Assembly: GCA_003216635.1 (NCBI GenBank)
Contig: QCIO01000007.1
Location: forward strand, 30,422 to 94,421
Origin: Prochlorococcus sp. AG-402-L23
GTDB taxonomy: Bacteria; Cyanobacteriota; Cyanobacteriia; PCC-6307; Cyanobiaceae
Direction of reading: 5' to 3'
Length of the DNA stretch: 64,000 nt
Under the pieces are notes generated by a model. That model was not told the origin of the DNA. It saw nothing but the letters and a program-made list of their open reading frames with translations, and did not search any database. Every line of letters begins with the position of its first letter. Position 1 is the first letter of the stretch. Position numbers and translations under genes: made by a program. Positions 1 through 7,323 of this stretch are shown one piece after another.

Positions 1-302
1 ATATCGTAAATGGGGAAGGAGATGAAGCTAGTGCTGGACAAACAGTTACTGTAAATTACACAGGAATTTTAGAAGACGGGACACAATTTGATACCAGTAT
101 CGGAAGAGCTCCATTCAGCTTTCCCTTGGGTGCTGGACGAGTAATAAAAGGTTGGGACGAAGGTGTAGCAGGCATGAAAGTTGGAGGTAAAAGAAAATTG
201 ACAATACCTCCGGAGCTTGGATACGGATCGAGAGGAGCAGGAAATGTAATACCTGCTAATGCGACTTTAATATTTGAAGTTGAATTATTAAAAGTCAATT
301 AA
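1..302 (+). CDS. FKBP-type peptidyl-prolyl cis-trans isomerase (3' part)
   Basis: The reading frame is open from the left edge of the window and stops at TAA 300-302, so only the C-terminal ~100 residues are present. They form an almost complete FKBP fold: the stretch [16 protein letters not shown], then [37 protein letters not shown] and a final [15 protein letters not shown]. These are the usual FKBP active-site and core motifs. The enzyme catalyses proline cis-trans isomerisation and probably assists protein folding. Whether it has a signal peptide cannot be told because the start lies outside the window. Confidence 0.93.
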   Translation, partial: IVNGEGDEASAGQTVTVNYTGILEDGTQFDTSIGRAPFSFPLGAGRVIKGWDEGVAGMKVGGKRKLTIPPELGYGSRGAGNVIPANATLIFEVELLKVN

Positions 303-380
303 ATTAAGTAAGAAAAATATCTAAGACTTTTCAATTTAGTTAATCTCCAAGTAATATATATACAACATCAAATATTTGAA

Positions 381-854
381 ATGTTAAGTAAATTCATCAA
401 TTCTTTTCTAAATAAAAAATCCCCAATGACAGTCCATGCTCACTGTGACGGTCCTTGTGGTGTTTACGACCCAGCATCTACGAGAGTTGCAGCTGAAGCA
501 GTTTTATCAATGACAAAAAAACTTATTGCATTAGAAGCTCCTTCTAGCACTGATTCAGCAGAGTGGGCTGCATACAGTAATACATTTTCTAGATATGTTG
601 CAGTTAAAGAAGAGCAAGCAAAAGAAACAAAGAAAGAAATTCTAATTTTATGGACAGATTACTTTAAACCAGTTCACTTAGAAACTTATCCAGACTTACA
701 TGAAACCATTTGGAAGGCGGCCAAATTATGCAGTGCATGCAAAGTTAATATTGAATTAGCTCAAGCTGAAGAACTTATGAGTTATGTAGAAAAGATTCAT
801 AGTATTTTCTGGGCTTCAAAAGGAAGATCAGACGCTTTTGTAAAAGCTAGTTAA
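381..854 (+). CDS. sodN: Nickel superoxide dismutase
   Basis: The protein converts superoxide to oxygen and hydrogen peroxide at a nickel centre. The diagnostic nickel hook HCDGPCGVYDP is at residues 21-31; in the family the mature enzyme begins at this His, and His1, Cys2 and Cys6 bind nickel. The 20 residues before it form a propeptide that must be cut off, leaving a mature protein of ~137 residues, normal for Ni-SOD helical subunits. The processing peptidase gene follows directly (sodX) and a His-rich putative Ni transporter is convergent after it, which supports the call. Marine picocyanobacteria use Ni-SOD in place of iron enzymes. Cysteines occur also near residues 113-116 (CSAC). Confidence 0.97.
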   Translation: MLSKFINSFLNKKSPMTVHAHCDGPCGVYDPASTRVAAEAVLSMTKKLIALEAPSSTDSAEWAAYSNTFSRYVAVKEEQAKETKKEILILWTDYFKPVHLETYPDLHETIWKAAKLCSACKVNIELAQAEELMSYVEKIHSIFWASKGRSDAFVKAS

Positions 855-886
855 CCAGAATTATTTTCAAAAGTTTTTTTGATTTT

Positions 887-1255
887 ATTTTATTTTTTTT
901 AGGTTTAAGAAAAACTGCCATTATTAGTGGTGAGTCGATGTTACCTTACCTAAAAGAAGGGGATATTGTATTCTTTAAAAAATATAAAAAGAATAAATCA
1001 ATACTTAAAAATCGACAAATAGTTATTTTTAATCATCCACTTAAAAATAAAAACCTAATAAAAAGAATAAATTCAGTGAATCAAAATAATATTGAGGTTA
1101 TTGGCGACAATCTTGAATTTAGCGAAGATAGTAATAAATTTGGATTAATCAATAACGAAAAAATAATTGGGATTGTCACCTCTAAATTAATTATTCCTAA
1201 ATTAAAAAATTTTTTAATTCAAAAAAACAGAAGCACTTCTTTGAATCCAAAATAA
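887..1255 (+). CDS. sodX: Ni-SOD maturation peptidase, S26 signal peptidase-like; start unclear
   Basis: This small S26-type peptidase follows sodN and probably removes the Ni-SOD propeptide. The serine motif SGESMLPYL spans the first ATG (938): the likely catalytic Ser codon is 935-937, just upstream of that ATG, so translation must start earlier. The open frame extends back to the TAG at 848-850 but offers no ATG, GTG or TTG. ATT at 887 is a possible weak start and is used here. One extra T in the eight-T run 893-900 would instead connect a TTG at 879 to this frame. The general-base Lys probably lies in NLIKRINSV, followed by GDN and the typical C-terminal G-I-V strand. The 3' end overlaps the convergent transporter gene by 42 bases. 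Confidence 0.8.
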   Translation: MLFFLGLRKTAIISGESMLPYLKEGDIVFFKKYKKNKSILKNRQIVIFNHPLKNKNLIKRINSVNQNNIEVIGDNLEFSEDSNKFGLINNEKIIGIVTSKLIIPKLKNFLIQKNRSTSLNPK

Positions 1256-1885
1256 TCCCAAAGAAAAGGAAAGCCCTCCTGCTACAGCTATTAATCTTTT
1301 AATAAATTTTTGACTTGCTTTAAAGGTGGTAAAAGATATTAAACAAGTAAAAAGATTCATACTTATTAGTGAACCAATCAAATATGAAATCAAATATAAG
1401 CAAGCGCTTGTTAAAGGTAGTGCTAAAGCAGGAAGAACTGCAAGAAAATGTGAACCTCCAGCTATACCGTGTAGCAAGCCTAAACCAGTCAAAGCATGTG
1501 AGTGCTTATTATTATTTTTTTGTTCCTTAACATGAAAGTGAAAGTGACGATGGGCAATTCCATTCTCATGCTTATGGGAATGCGAATGGATACTTAATTG
1601 AAAAGAATTTTTTATAGCAAATACTCCAACAATTAGAAGAGAAATTCCAACTAGGAATTCGGCAATATTAGAAAATTTATTTAATGGCGTAATATCCTTA
1701 ATAAAAATCGCTAGAAAAGCTAACAAGAGGACACCTGAAGAGTGTCCTAAGCCCCATGAGAAACTATTTTTAAGAGCTTTTTGGGGATTATTAATCGCTG
1801 CTGGTACCATTGCAATTAGATGATCAGCGCCACTAACTACATGCACGAATCCTGCAACTATACCTGTTAAAATTACAGCCTGCAT
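1214..1885 (-). CDS. Putative nickel transporter of the Ni-SOD cluster
   Basis: A 223-residue integral membrane protein with about six membrane segments. The first segments carry HVVSGADHL and WGLGHSSGV, resembling the HX4DH-type metal-binding signatures of NiCoT/UreH-like nickel permeases. A His-rich cytoplasmic or periplasmic loop at residues ~98-128 contains HSHSHKHE and HRHFHFHV, a probable metal-binding stretch, followed by GLLHGIAGGSH. Its place beside sodN and sodX, convergent with them, fits the gene called sodT in picocyanobacterial Ni-SOD clusters. Nickel as the substrate is inferred from context; cobalt or another metal is not excluded by sequence. The stop codon region overlaps sodX. 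Confidence 0.8.
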   Translation of the reverse strand: MQAVILTGIVAGFVHVVSGADHLIAMVPAAINNPQKALKNSFSWGLGHSSGVLLLAFLAIFIKDITPLNKFSNIAEFLVGISLLIVGVFAIKNSFQLSIHSHSHKHENGIAHRHFHFHVKEQKNNNKHSHALTGLGLLHGIAGGSHFLAVLPALALPLTSACLYLISYLIGSLISMNLFTCLISFTTFKASQKFIKRLIAVAGGLSFSLGLFWIQRSASVFLN

Positions 1886-1940
1886 ATATATTCAGTACAA
1901 CTCTGTTTATTTAATTTTATAGCACGATTTGAAGTCAATA

Positions 1941-2828
1941 TTAAATTGAGTTAAATAATTTCTTGAACGATTGTTCAATATCAGTTTCTCTCATAAAAGT
2001 TTCACCAATTAATACTCCCTTGATTCCAATAGATCTAAGTGATTCTAAATCTTCGGCACAATTAATTCCAGATTCACTTATGGGAATAATTTTTTGTTTT
2101 AAAAATATATCTGCATATGTATGCATCAATTCTATTGATATTTTTAAATCCGTTTTAAAAGTCTTTAAGTCCCTATTATTTATTCCAATCAAATTAAAAG
2201 ATTTTAACTTTAGAATCCTTTCTAATTCATTAGAGTTATGGACTTCAACAAGAACACTCATCTTTAAATTATCAGCAATTTTCTTTAAATAAATTAAATC
2301 GTCATCACTTAAAATCGCAGCGATTAATAATATTGCATCAGCACCAGATACCCTTGCTTTATAAATCTGATAAGCAGAAATAATAAAATCTTTGCAGAGT
2401 AGAGGGAGATTAGTTGATCTCCTTACAGTTTCGAGTATTTCATAACTACCTTGAAAAAACCTTTTATCGGTAAGTACTGAGATACATGATGCACCTAATC
2501 CTTCATAACATATAGCTATGTTTTCAGGGTTAAAATCTTTTCTAATAACTCCTTTACTAGGACTAGCTTTTTTTATTTCGGCAATAACTCCTGGTTTTAT
2601 TTTTGACTCCAAAATATTTTTATAAAAATCTTTGGGAGTAGGAAGTTTTTCAATCTTTTTGATGAGATCTTCTAAAGAGACTATTTTTTTAAAATTCTTA
2701 ATTTCAATATCCTTGTGCCATACAATTTCTTCCAGAATATTTTTTGCTTGTGCTTCTCTATGAGGTACAGCATATTCTAAATTTTCTACCCTTACTGTTG
2801 GATTTGGTGGCCTGCGTCTTATCTCCAT
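1941..2828 (-). CDS. trpC: Indole-3-glycerol phosphate synthase
   Basis: The enzyme closes the indole ring in tryptophan synthesis, converting carboxyphenylamino-deoxyribulose phosphate to indole-3-glycerol phosphate. It is a single (beta/alpha)8 barrel. Family motifs are present in order: [13 protein letters not shown] with the catalytic Lys, [51 protein letters not shown] and GVLIGETFM. At 295 residues it is longer than the ~255-270 of most bacterial enzymes; the extra residues are an Arg/Pro-rich N-terminus ([10 protein letters not shown]) typical of cyanobacterial homologues. It lies 12 bases downstream of lpd on the same strand and may share its transcript. Confidence 0.96.
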   Translation of the reverse strand: MEIRRRPPNPTVRVENLEYAVPHREAQAKNILEEIVWHKDIEIKNFKKIVSLEDLIKKIEKLPTPKDFYKNILESKIKPGVIAEIKKASPSKGVIRKDFNPENIAICYEGLGASCISVLTDKRFFQGSYEILETVRRSTNLPLLCKDFIISAYQIYKARVSGADAILLIAAILSDDDLIYLKKIADNLKMSVLVEVHNSNELERILKLKSFNLIGINNRDLKTFKTDLKISIELMHTYADIFLKQKIIPISESGINCAEDLESLRSIGIKGVLIGETFMRETDIEQSFKKLFNSI

Positions 2829-2840
2829 TAATTTTAGAAA

Positions 2841-4280
2841 TTATTTTATTTGAGAAGCCGCTTGTTTATATGCGACCTCAACTACTTCACTAAGAGTAGG
2901 ATGAGTATGAACTTCTTTAGATAATTCAATTACATCTTGGTTCCTTGAAATAGCGTTCGAAATTTCTTGAATTAAATCAGCTGCATGTAACCCAAAAATA
3001 TGAGCACCTAATACTTTCCCATTATCTTTGTTGAAAATCAACTTTAGCAATCCGTCACTCTCCAATTCAGCCAAAGCTTTTGAATTAGCCTTAAAGAAAC
3101 TTTTGACAACTCCCAAAGTAAAATTTTCTTTTGCAGATATCTCTTTAGCTTCAACTTCAGAGAGACCAACTGAACTTATCTCTGGGTGAGTAAAGGTTGC
3201 TGCAGGGATACTTTTATAGTTAATTTCGACATTACCACCGCAAATATTATCAACAGCAATAGTACCCTGTGCTGCAGCTGTATGGGCAAGCATTAGTTTG
3301 CCCGTTACATCTCCAACAGCCCAAATGTTAGGTATTATTTCATCACCATTCATAACTCTCATTTGATCATCTACTGGAATGAAACCTTTTACTGTTTCGA
3401 TACCAACCGACTCAAGATTTAAGTTATTACTATTTGGACTTCTGCCAGTTGCAACTAGTACAGCGTCAACTTCTAAAGTTTCTACAACTTCCTTAGATTT
3501 TGCATCCGTCAGTTCTATTTTTACAGGGCATCCAGGTATTATTTTTGTCGCAAAGACATTTGATTTTGTGTCTATATCTCTTGCTTGAATAAGGTTCTTC
3601 TTGGCAATTTTAGTGATGTCTGGATCAAATGTTGGCATAATATTCTCCAAAGCCTCGATCATGGTAACTTCACAACCAAGCGCGGTATAAACATCAGCAA
3701 ATTCTAGTCCTATATATCCGCTTCCAATAATTGCTATCCATCTTGGAAGCCACTCAAGTTTAACCGCATCATCACTAGTAAATACGGTCCTATTATCCAA
3801 AGTTATTCCACGTGGCACAAAAGGAGAAGAGCCTGTTGCTATAACAATATTCTTACATGTGAAAATTTTATCAATTCCGTTTTTATCTCTTACACCTACT
3901 TTTTGATTTCCTTCAATTCTTCCAATGCCCAAAATAATTTCAACTCCACTCCTTTTAAGAGTTTTTGTTAAATTTTCTCTAACATTTAAGACTAAATTAT
4001 TTGCATGATCTGCAATTTTTGATCTCTCGAACCTTACTGGTGAAGCATGTATACCAAATTTAGCTAAATGTTCATAATCAGCTATTTCTCTAACTTTTCC
4101 ACTTGCAGCCAAAAGAGCTTTAGATGGAACACAACCTTTGTTAACACAAGTGCCTCCCATGTCAGAAGATTCTACTATTGCGACTTTCAGTCCCTTACCA
4201 GCAGCATGTTTAGCGGCATCAAAACCTCCATATCCTGCTCCTATTACGATTAAATCAAAATCAAAACTTGAATCAGTCAC
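2841..4280 (-). CDS. lpd: Dihydrolipoamide dehydrogenase (E3)
   Basis: This flavoprotein reoxidises the lipoyl groups of 2-oxoacid dehydrogenase complexes, here most likely pyruvate dehydrogenase, passing electrons to NAD+. Seen in order are the FAD-binding VIGAGYGGF near residue 13, the redox-active disulfide CVNKGC (Cys45 and Cys50), the second Rossmann motif IGSGYIGLEFADVYTALG for NAD, WAVGDVTG for FAD, and the C-terminal dimerisation domain with the active-site HTHPTLSE. Length 479 is normal. It lies between trmH-type and trpC genes, all on the minus strand with short gaps (11 and 12 bases), suggesting one transcript. Confidence 0.96.
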   Translation of the reverse strand: MTDSSFDFDLIVIGAGYGGFDAAKHAAGKGLKVAIVESSDMGGTCVNKGCVPSKALLAASGKVREIADYEHLAKFGIHASPVRFERSKIADHANNLVLNVRENLTKTLKRSGVEIILGIGRIEGNQKVGVRDKNGIDKIFTCKNIVIATGSSPFVPRGITLDNRTVFTSDDAVKLEWLPRWIAIIGSGYIGLEFADVYTALGCEVTMIEALENIMPTFDPDITKIAKKNLIQARDIDTKSNVFATKIIPGCPVKIELTDAKSKEVVETLEVDAVLVATGRSPNSNNLNLESVGIETVKGFIPVDDQMRVMNGDEIIPNIWAVGDVTGKLMLAHTAAAQGTIAVDNICGGNVEINYKSIPAATFTHPEISSVGLSEVEAKEISAKENFTLGVVKSFFKANSKALAELESDGLLKLIFNKDNGKVLGAHIFGLHAADLIQEISNAISRNQDVIELSKEVHTHPTLSEVVEVAYKQAASQIK

Positions 4281-4291
4281 TTTTTATTTAT

Positions 4292-5134
4292 TTATTTAGA
4301 GGTGTATGCGACTCTTTTTCGTTCTAGTAATAACGGAACTGCAACACAAGCCACATTCAATGATTCTACAAGCTCACTATGCGGAATTGTAATTGTTTCA
4401 TTAAAAGCTTCTTGAATTTTTTTATGAATACCTTGACCTTCATTACCCAAAATTAATGCGGTACGTCTAGACCAATCAACTTCCCAGTAAGGTTTTGAAG
4501 CTTTTTTTGAACTCTCATTATGGCTACTAGTAGAGAGAATCTTAAATCCTACATTTGATAATTCAGACAAAGACTTAAGTAAAGAATTTAATATTTCTTC
4601 TTCAATTCCATCAAATCTTAAAAATGGCAGATGAAAAACTGCACCTGAGGATGCTCTTAATACCTTTTGGCCTAATGGGTGCGCACCTCCAGCTAAAAAA
4701 ATTGCATTCACACCCGCAGCTAAAGCAGTTCTAAATAGATTACCCATATTCCCAGGATCTTGAATCCTGTCGAGAACAAGAACAAAATCATGTTTTATAT
4801 TAAATTGATAATTAGGTATTGCTGAAATCTCTACTAAAGCTGCTATCCCATCTGGATTAATTGTTGAAATAGCAGATGCCAAGACTTCCTCTGAGACAAT
4901 ATTTATTAATGACTGATGAAATTTTTTGCTTAGATTTTGATTCTTTCTTAGCCATTTTTCGGTAACTAAAATCTTAGAGGGATTTTTTCCAGACTTCAGC
5001 AATTCTTCAATGAGATGAGTACCCTCTATGCAAAAAAAGTCTTTATCTTTTGGAGATGATCCTCTTTTAAATGATCTAAATCTTTTAACTAGATTATTGT
5101 TTTTACTAGTTATTTTTAAAAAAGTATTTTCTAT
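4292..5134 (-). CDS. SpoU-family tRNA/rRNA 2'-O-methyltransferase; start non-canonical
   Basis: A SPOUT-class RNA ribose methyltransferase (TrmH/RlmB-like) using S-adenosylmethionine. Motif 1 (LDRIQDPGNMGNLFRTALAAG), motif 2 (LILGNEGQGI) and motif 3 (VESLNVACVAVPLLLERKR) are intact. The first TTG, at 5002, would give 236 residues and cut away a clearly coding stretch: the frame continues upstream with ITSKNNNLVKR, DKDFFCIEGTHLIEE, matching the family N-terminal substrate-binding domain. That frame has no ATG, GTG or TTG before its stop; ATA at 5132-5134 is the most plausible beginning of the conserved part and is used here. One additional base in the five-A run 5145-5149 would join a TTG at 5158-5160. 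Confidence 0.85.
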   Translation of the reverse strand: MENTFLKITSKNNNLVKRFRSFKRGSSPKDKDFFCIEGTHLIEELLKSGKNPSKILVTEKWLRKNQNLSKKFHQSLINIVSEEVLASAISTINPDGIAALVEISAIPNYQFNIKHDFVLVLDRIQDPGNMGNLFRTALAAGVNAIFLAGGAHPLGQKVLRASSGAVFHLPFLRFDGIEEEILNSLLKSLSELSNVGFKILSTSSHNESSKKASKPYWEVDWSRRTALILGNEGQGIHKKIQEAFNETITIPHSELVESLNVACVAVPLLLERKRVAYTSK

Positions 5135-5323
5135 GAGTAATTTGAAAAATTTGTTATCAACTATATTTTAATTACATAAATATTTTGATCAATTATTTAT
5201 TAAATTTTTATTTCCCAAGAAATCAAAACATACATTTTCACTTTTAATTAATATTCATGACGTTACATAGGGTGGACTTAATATTATTAGTTTGTCATGA
5301 TGAGCCTAATAAATTAAGTCTTA

Positions 5324-6694
5324 ATGATTTGCGGAAGCAAAACGAAGTCATATCTTAAATCGCAAAATTTAAAGATTCTTGGCCAAGGCAAGTTAAATGG
5401 AATAGTTGAAATAAGTGGTGCTAAGAATTCCGCCTTAGTTTTATTAGCCTCATCATTGCTAACTAATGAAAAAATAATTCTTGAAAATGTACCTTTTCTC
5501 ACTGATATTGAAAAGATGGGGAATATCCTAAAGAATTTAGGAGTGAATTTAGTTCGTAAAAACAATCAACTAGAAATAGATCCAACAACTATTTCGATTA
5601 AAGAACTTCCATATGAACTTGTTAAAGGATTAAGAGCTAGTTTCTTTTGTATAGGTGCACTATTAACTAAATTTGGAGAAGCTCAAGTACCGTTACCAGG
5701 TGGATGCAATATTGGTTCAAGGCCAATAGACGAGCACATTAATGGACTAATCGCATTAGGAGCAGAAATTATTATTGAAGAGGGAATTGTCAAGGCAAAA
5801 ACAAGGGGGAACAAAAATAGACTCAATGGAACTTATATTAAATTAAATTGTCCAAGTGTAGGTGCGACTGAAACTTTAATAATGGCAGCATCTTTAGCCA
5901 AAGGAAGAACTACTATTGAAAATGCTGCTAGAGAGCCTGAAGTTCAAGATTTATGCCAAATGCTTAATAAAATGGGGGCAAAAATTTATGACTCCGGTAA
6001 AGAAACAATTATTATTGATGGTGTTAATAAGCTTTGCGGATGTACCCATAAAGTAATTCCAGACCGAATAGAAGCTGGAACTTTTCTAATAGCTGCTGCT
6101 GCAACTTCCTCTTCAATAACAATTTCTCCAGTAATCCCTCATCATCTTGAAGCTGTTACTAATAAGCTTCAAGAGAGTGGGAGTAAAATTACGATTAAAG
6201 GTAATTCGATTTCTATCAAGAGTAAAGAGATTAAAGGAGTAGATATTGAAACAGCTCCTTTTCCAGGATTTCCTACTGATTTGCAGGCACCATTTACAGC
6301 TCTAATGACAATCGCAAATGGTGAATCAAAGATAACCGAAACAATTTTCGAAAACAGAATGAATCATATTTATTTACTTAATGAAATGGGCGCCCGTATA
6401 AAACTAAACAAAAACGTAGCTCATATCAAAGGTGTTAAAACAATTAATGGGATGAATCTAATTGGCTCAGATTTAAGGTCATCAGCTGCATTAATAATTG
6501 CAGGAATCGTCGCAAAAGGGAGTAGCAACATCTATGGATTAGAACATTTAGATAGAGGTTATGAAAATTTTGAATTAAAACTAAAAAATTTAGGTATTAA
6601 AATAACTAGAGAGATCAGTAAAAGTAATTTTAAGGAGAATGGATATAAAATTGAATCTAAATCTGAGAATTTTTCAAAACTCGAAGCAGCTTAG
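5324..6694 (+). CDS. murA: UDP-N-acetylglucosamine 1-carboxyvinyltransferase
   Basis: First committed step of peptidoglycan synthesis: transfer of enolpyruvate from PEP to UDP-GlcNAc in the cytoplasm. The EPSP-synthase-like double domain is complete at 456 residues. The N-terminal SGAKNSAL (Lys34, Asn35) contacts substrate, and the catalytic loop LPGGCNIGSRPIDEHINGL carries Cys128, the residue attacked by fosfomycin in the family. Later motifs SVGATETLIMAA, RIEAGTFLIAAA, GFPTDLQAPF and LRSSAALIIAG are all present. The C-terminus has a Lys/Ser-rich tail of ~20 residues beyond the usual end. ATG 5324 is the first start and fits the family N-terminus after ~15 extra residues. Confidence 0.96.
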   Translation: MICGSKTKSYLKSQNLKILGQGKLNGIVEISGAKNSALVLLASSLLTNEKIILENVPFLTDIEKMGNILKNLGVNLVRKNNQLEIDPTTISIKELPYELVKGLRASFFCIGALLTKFGEAQVPLPGGCNIGSRPIDEHINGLIALGAEIIIEEGIVKAKTRGNKNRLNGTYIKLNCPSVGATETLIMAASLAKGRTTIENAAREPEVQDLCQMLNKMGAKIYDSGKETIIIDGVNKLCGCTHKVIPDRIEAGTFLIAAAATSSSITISPVIPHHLEAVTNKLQESGSKITIKGNSISIKSKEIKGVDIETAPFPGFPTDLQAPFTALMTIANGESKITETIFENRMNHIYLLNEMGARIKLNKNVAHIKGVKTINGMNLIGSDLRSSAALIIAGIVAKGSSNIYGLEHLDRGYENFELKLKNLGIKITREISKSNFKENGYKIESKSENFSKLEAA

Positions 6695-6730
6695 TCTTTA
6701 CAGAGATATTTTAAAACCAAGAAAGTTGAT

Positions 6731-6841
6731 TCATACGTAAGCTATATTGATTAATGAAATACAACCCAAAAATAATATTAACAGAACTAGAAAGCGATTA
6801 GACCAAATTTTATTTAAACCATTAAATTTGAGTTCATTCAT
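6731..6841 (-). CDS. Small single-span membrane protein, unknown (downstream member of pair)
   Basis: A 36-residue ORF starting ATG 6841-6839 and stopping TGA 6733-6731. It begins MNELKFNGLNKIWSN, then has one strongly hydrophobic segment (FLVLLILFLGCISLINIAYV) reaching the C-terminus. Its ATG overlaps the stop of the ORF upstream by ATGA, the usual signature of translational coupling. Charge distribution (Lys/Arg before the segment) predicts a single membrane span with the N-terminus inside. I do not recognise the family. Its length and shape resemble small photosystem, NDH-1 or cytochrome complex subunits, but no specific match can be claimed. Confidence 0.5.
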   Translation of the reverse strand: MNELKFNGLNKIWSNRFLVLLILFLGCISLINIAYV

Positions 6842-6945
6842 GCCCAAGTTCCGCTATTAGATCCGAATGTTGTCAATATAGTCACTGCAATAAAAAGATA
6901 AGGGACAAATTTAAAGGATAATTTTTTAGCTTGAGTTTTAGACAT
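6838..6945 (-). CDS. Small membrane protein, unknown (upstream member of pair)
   Basis: A 35-residue ORF, ATG 6945-6943 to TGA 6840-6838, on the minus strand in an otherwise empty 540-base gap. It starts MSKTQAKKLSFKF, followed by a single hydrophobic span (VPYLFIAVTILTTF) and a short polar tail GSNSGTWA. A TATAAT element lies about 25 bases upstream of the ATG. Its stop codon overlaps the ATG of a second small membrane ORF. Codon choice is like the neighbouring genes. Function unknown; the coupled arrangement suggests that both peptides work together, perhaps as minor subunits of a membrane complex. That role is inference only. Confidence 0.55.
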   Translation of the reverse strand: MSKTQAKKLSFKFVPYLFIAVTILTTFGSNSGTWA

Positions 6946-6969
6946 TTGTTTTTTATCAGATATAACACA

Positions 6970-6975
6970 ATTATA
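6970..6975 (-). promoter_or_regulatory. -10 element for the small membrane ORF pair
   Basis: The minus strand reads TATAAT here, a perfect consensus -10 hexamer about 25 bases before the ATG at 6945, leaving room for a short leader. No convincing -35 is seen, which is common in Prochlorococcus. A direct repeat TGTGTTATA flanks it. Confidence 0.4.
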
Positions 6976-7203
6976 ACACAATATTACTAATCATGAAGCT
7001 ATCTCCCTTTAAATAAGACTTTTACTCGTATTTAATCACAAAAATGTATCATAACTGTTTAAATTTTCTTTTTTTACCTTATTTATTGTCAGCAAATTCA
7101 ATAAATATAATTCTATATATTTAACGAAAAGATTAACTATCAACAAACGTTATCTTGATTACTAATCCTTGAACAAAACAATAGTCAATAAGTTGATTTT
7201 TGT

Positions 7204-7209
7204 TATAAT
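7204..7209 (+). promoter_or_regulatory. -10 element of tRNA-Leu
   Basis: TATAAT at 7204-7209 lies 27 bases before the mature 5' end of tRNA-Leu, the spacing expected for a tRNA promoter with a short leader removed by RNase P. No strong -35 hexamer is visible. Confidence 0.45.
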
Positions 7210-7236
7210 AAAAAAGTTCATTTTTTCAAAAGCCTT

Positions 7237-7318
7237 GGGAGCGTGGTGGAATTGGTAGACGCACCGCACTCAAAATGCGGCACCTTCGGGTATGTCGGTT
7301 CAAGTCCGACCGCTCCCA
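7237..7318 (+). tRNA. tRNA-Leu (CAA)
   Basis: A class II tRNA with a long variable arm. The acceptor stem GGGAGCG pairs with CGCTCCC at 7311-7317. The anticodon stem CCGCA/TGCGG encloses the loop CTCAAAA, giving anticodon CAA that reads UUG. The variable arm contains CACCTTCGGGTATG, and the T arm is GTCGGTTCAAGTCCGAC. No CCA is encoded. argD starts six bases after the end, so the tRNA and argD are probably one primary transcript. Confidence 0.97.
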
Positions 7319-7323
7319 CTTTG

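Noticed and set aside
1326..1535. Plus-strand ORF of 69 codons
   Set aside because: It lies entirely antisense to the Ni transporter gene, is Lys/Cys-rich without domain logic, and has no matching start context.
5257..5358. 33-codon plus-strand ORF overlapping the murA start in another frame
   Set aside because: It shares no frame with murA, has no recognised pattern, and lies in the murA leader; most likely chance, though a leader peptide is not excluded.
7243..7323. Upstream extension of argD by 27 codons
   Set aside because: The extension reads through the tRNA-Leu gene; the family N-terminus begins at ATG 7324.
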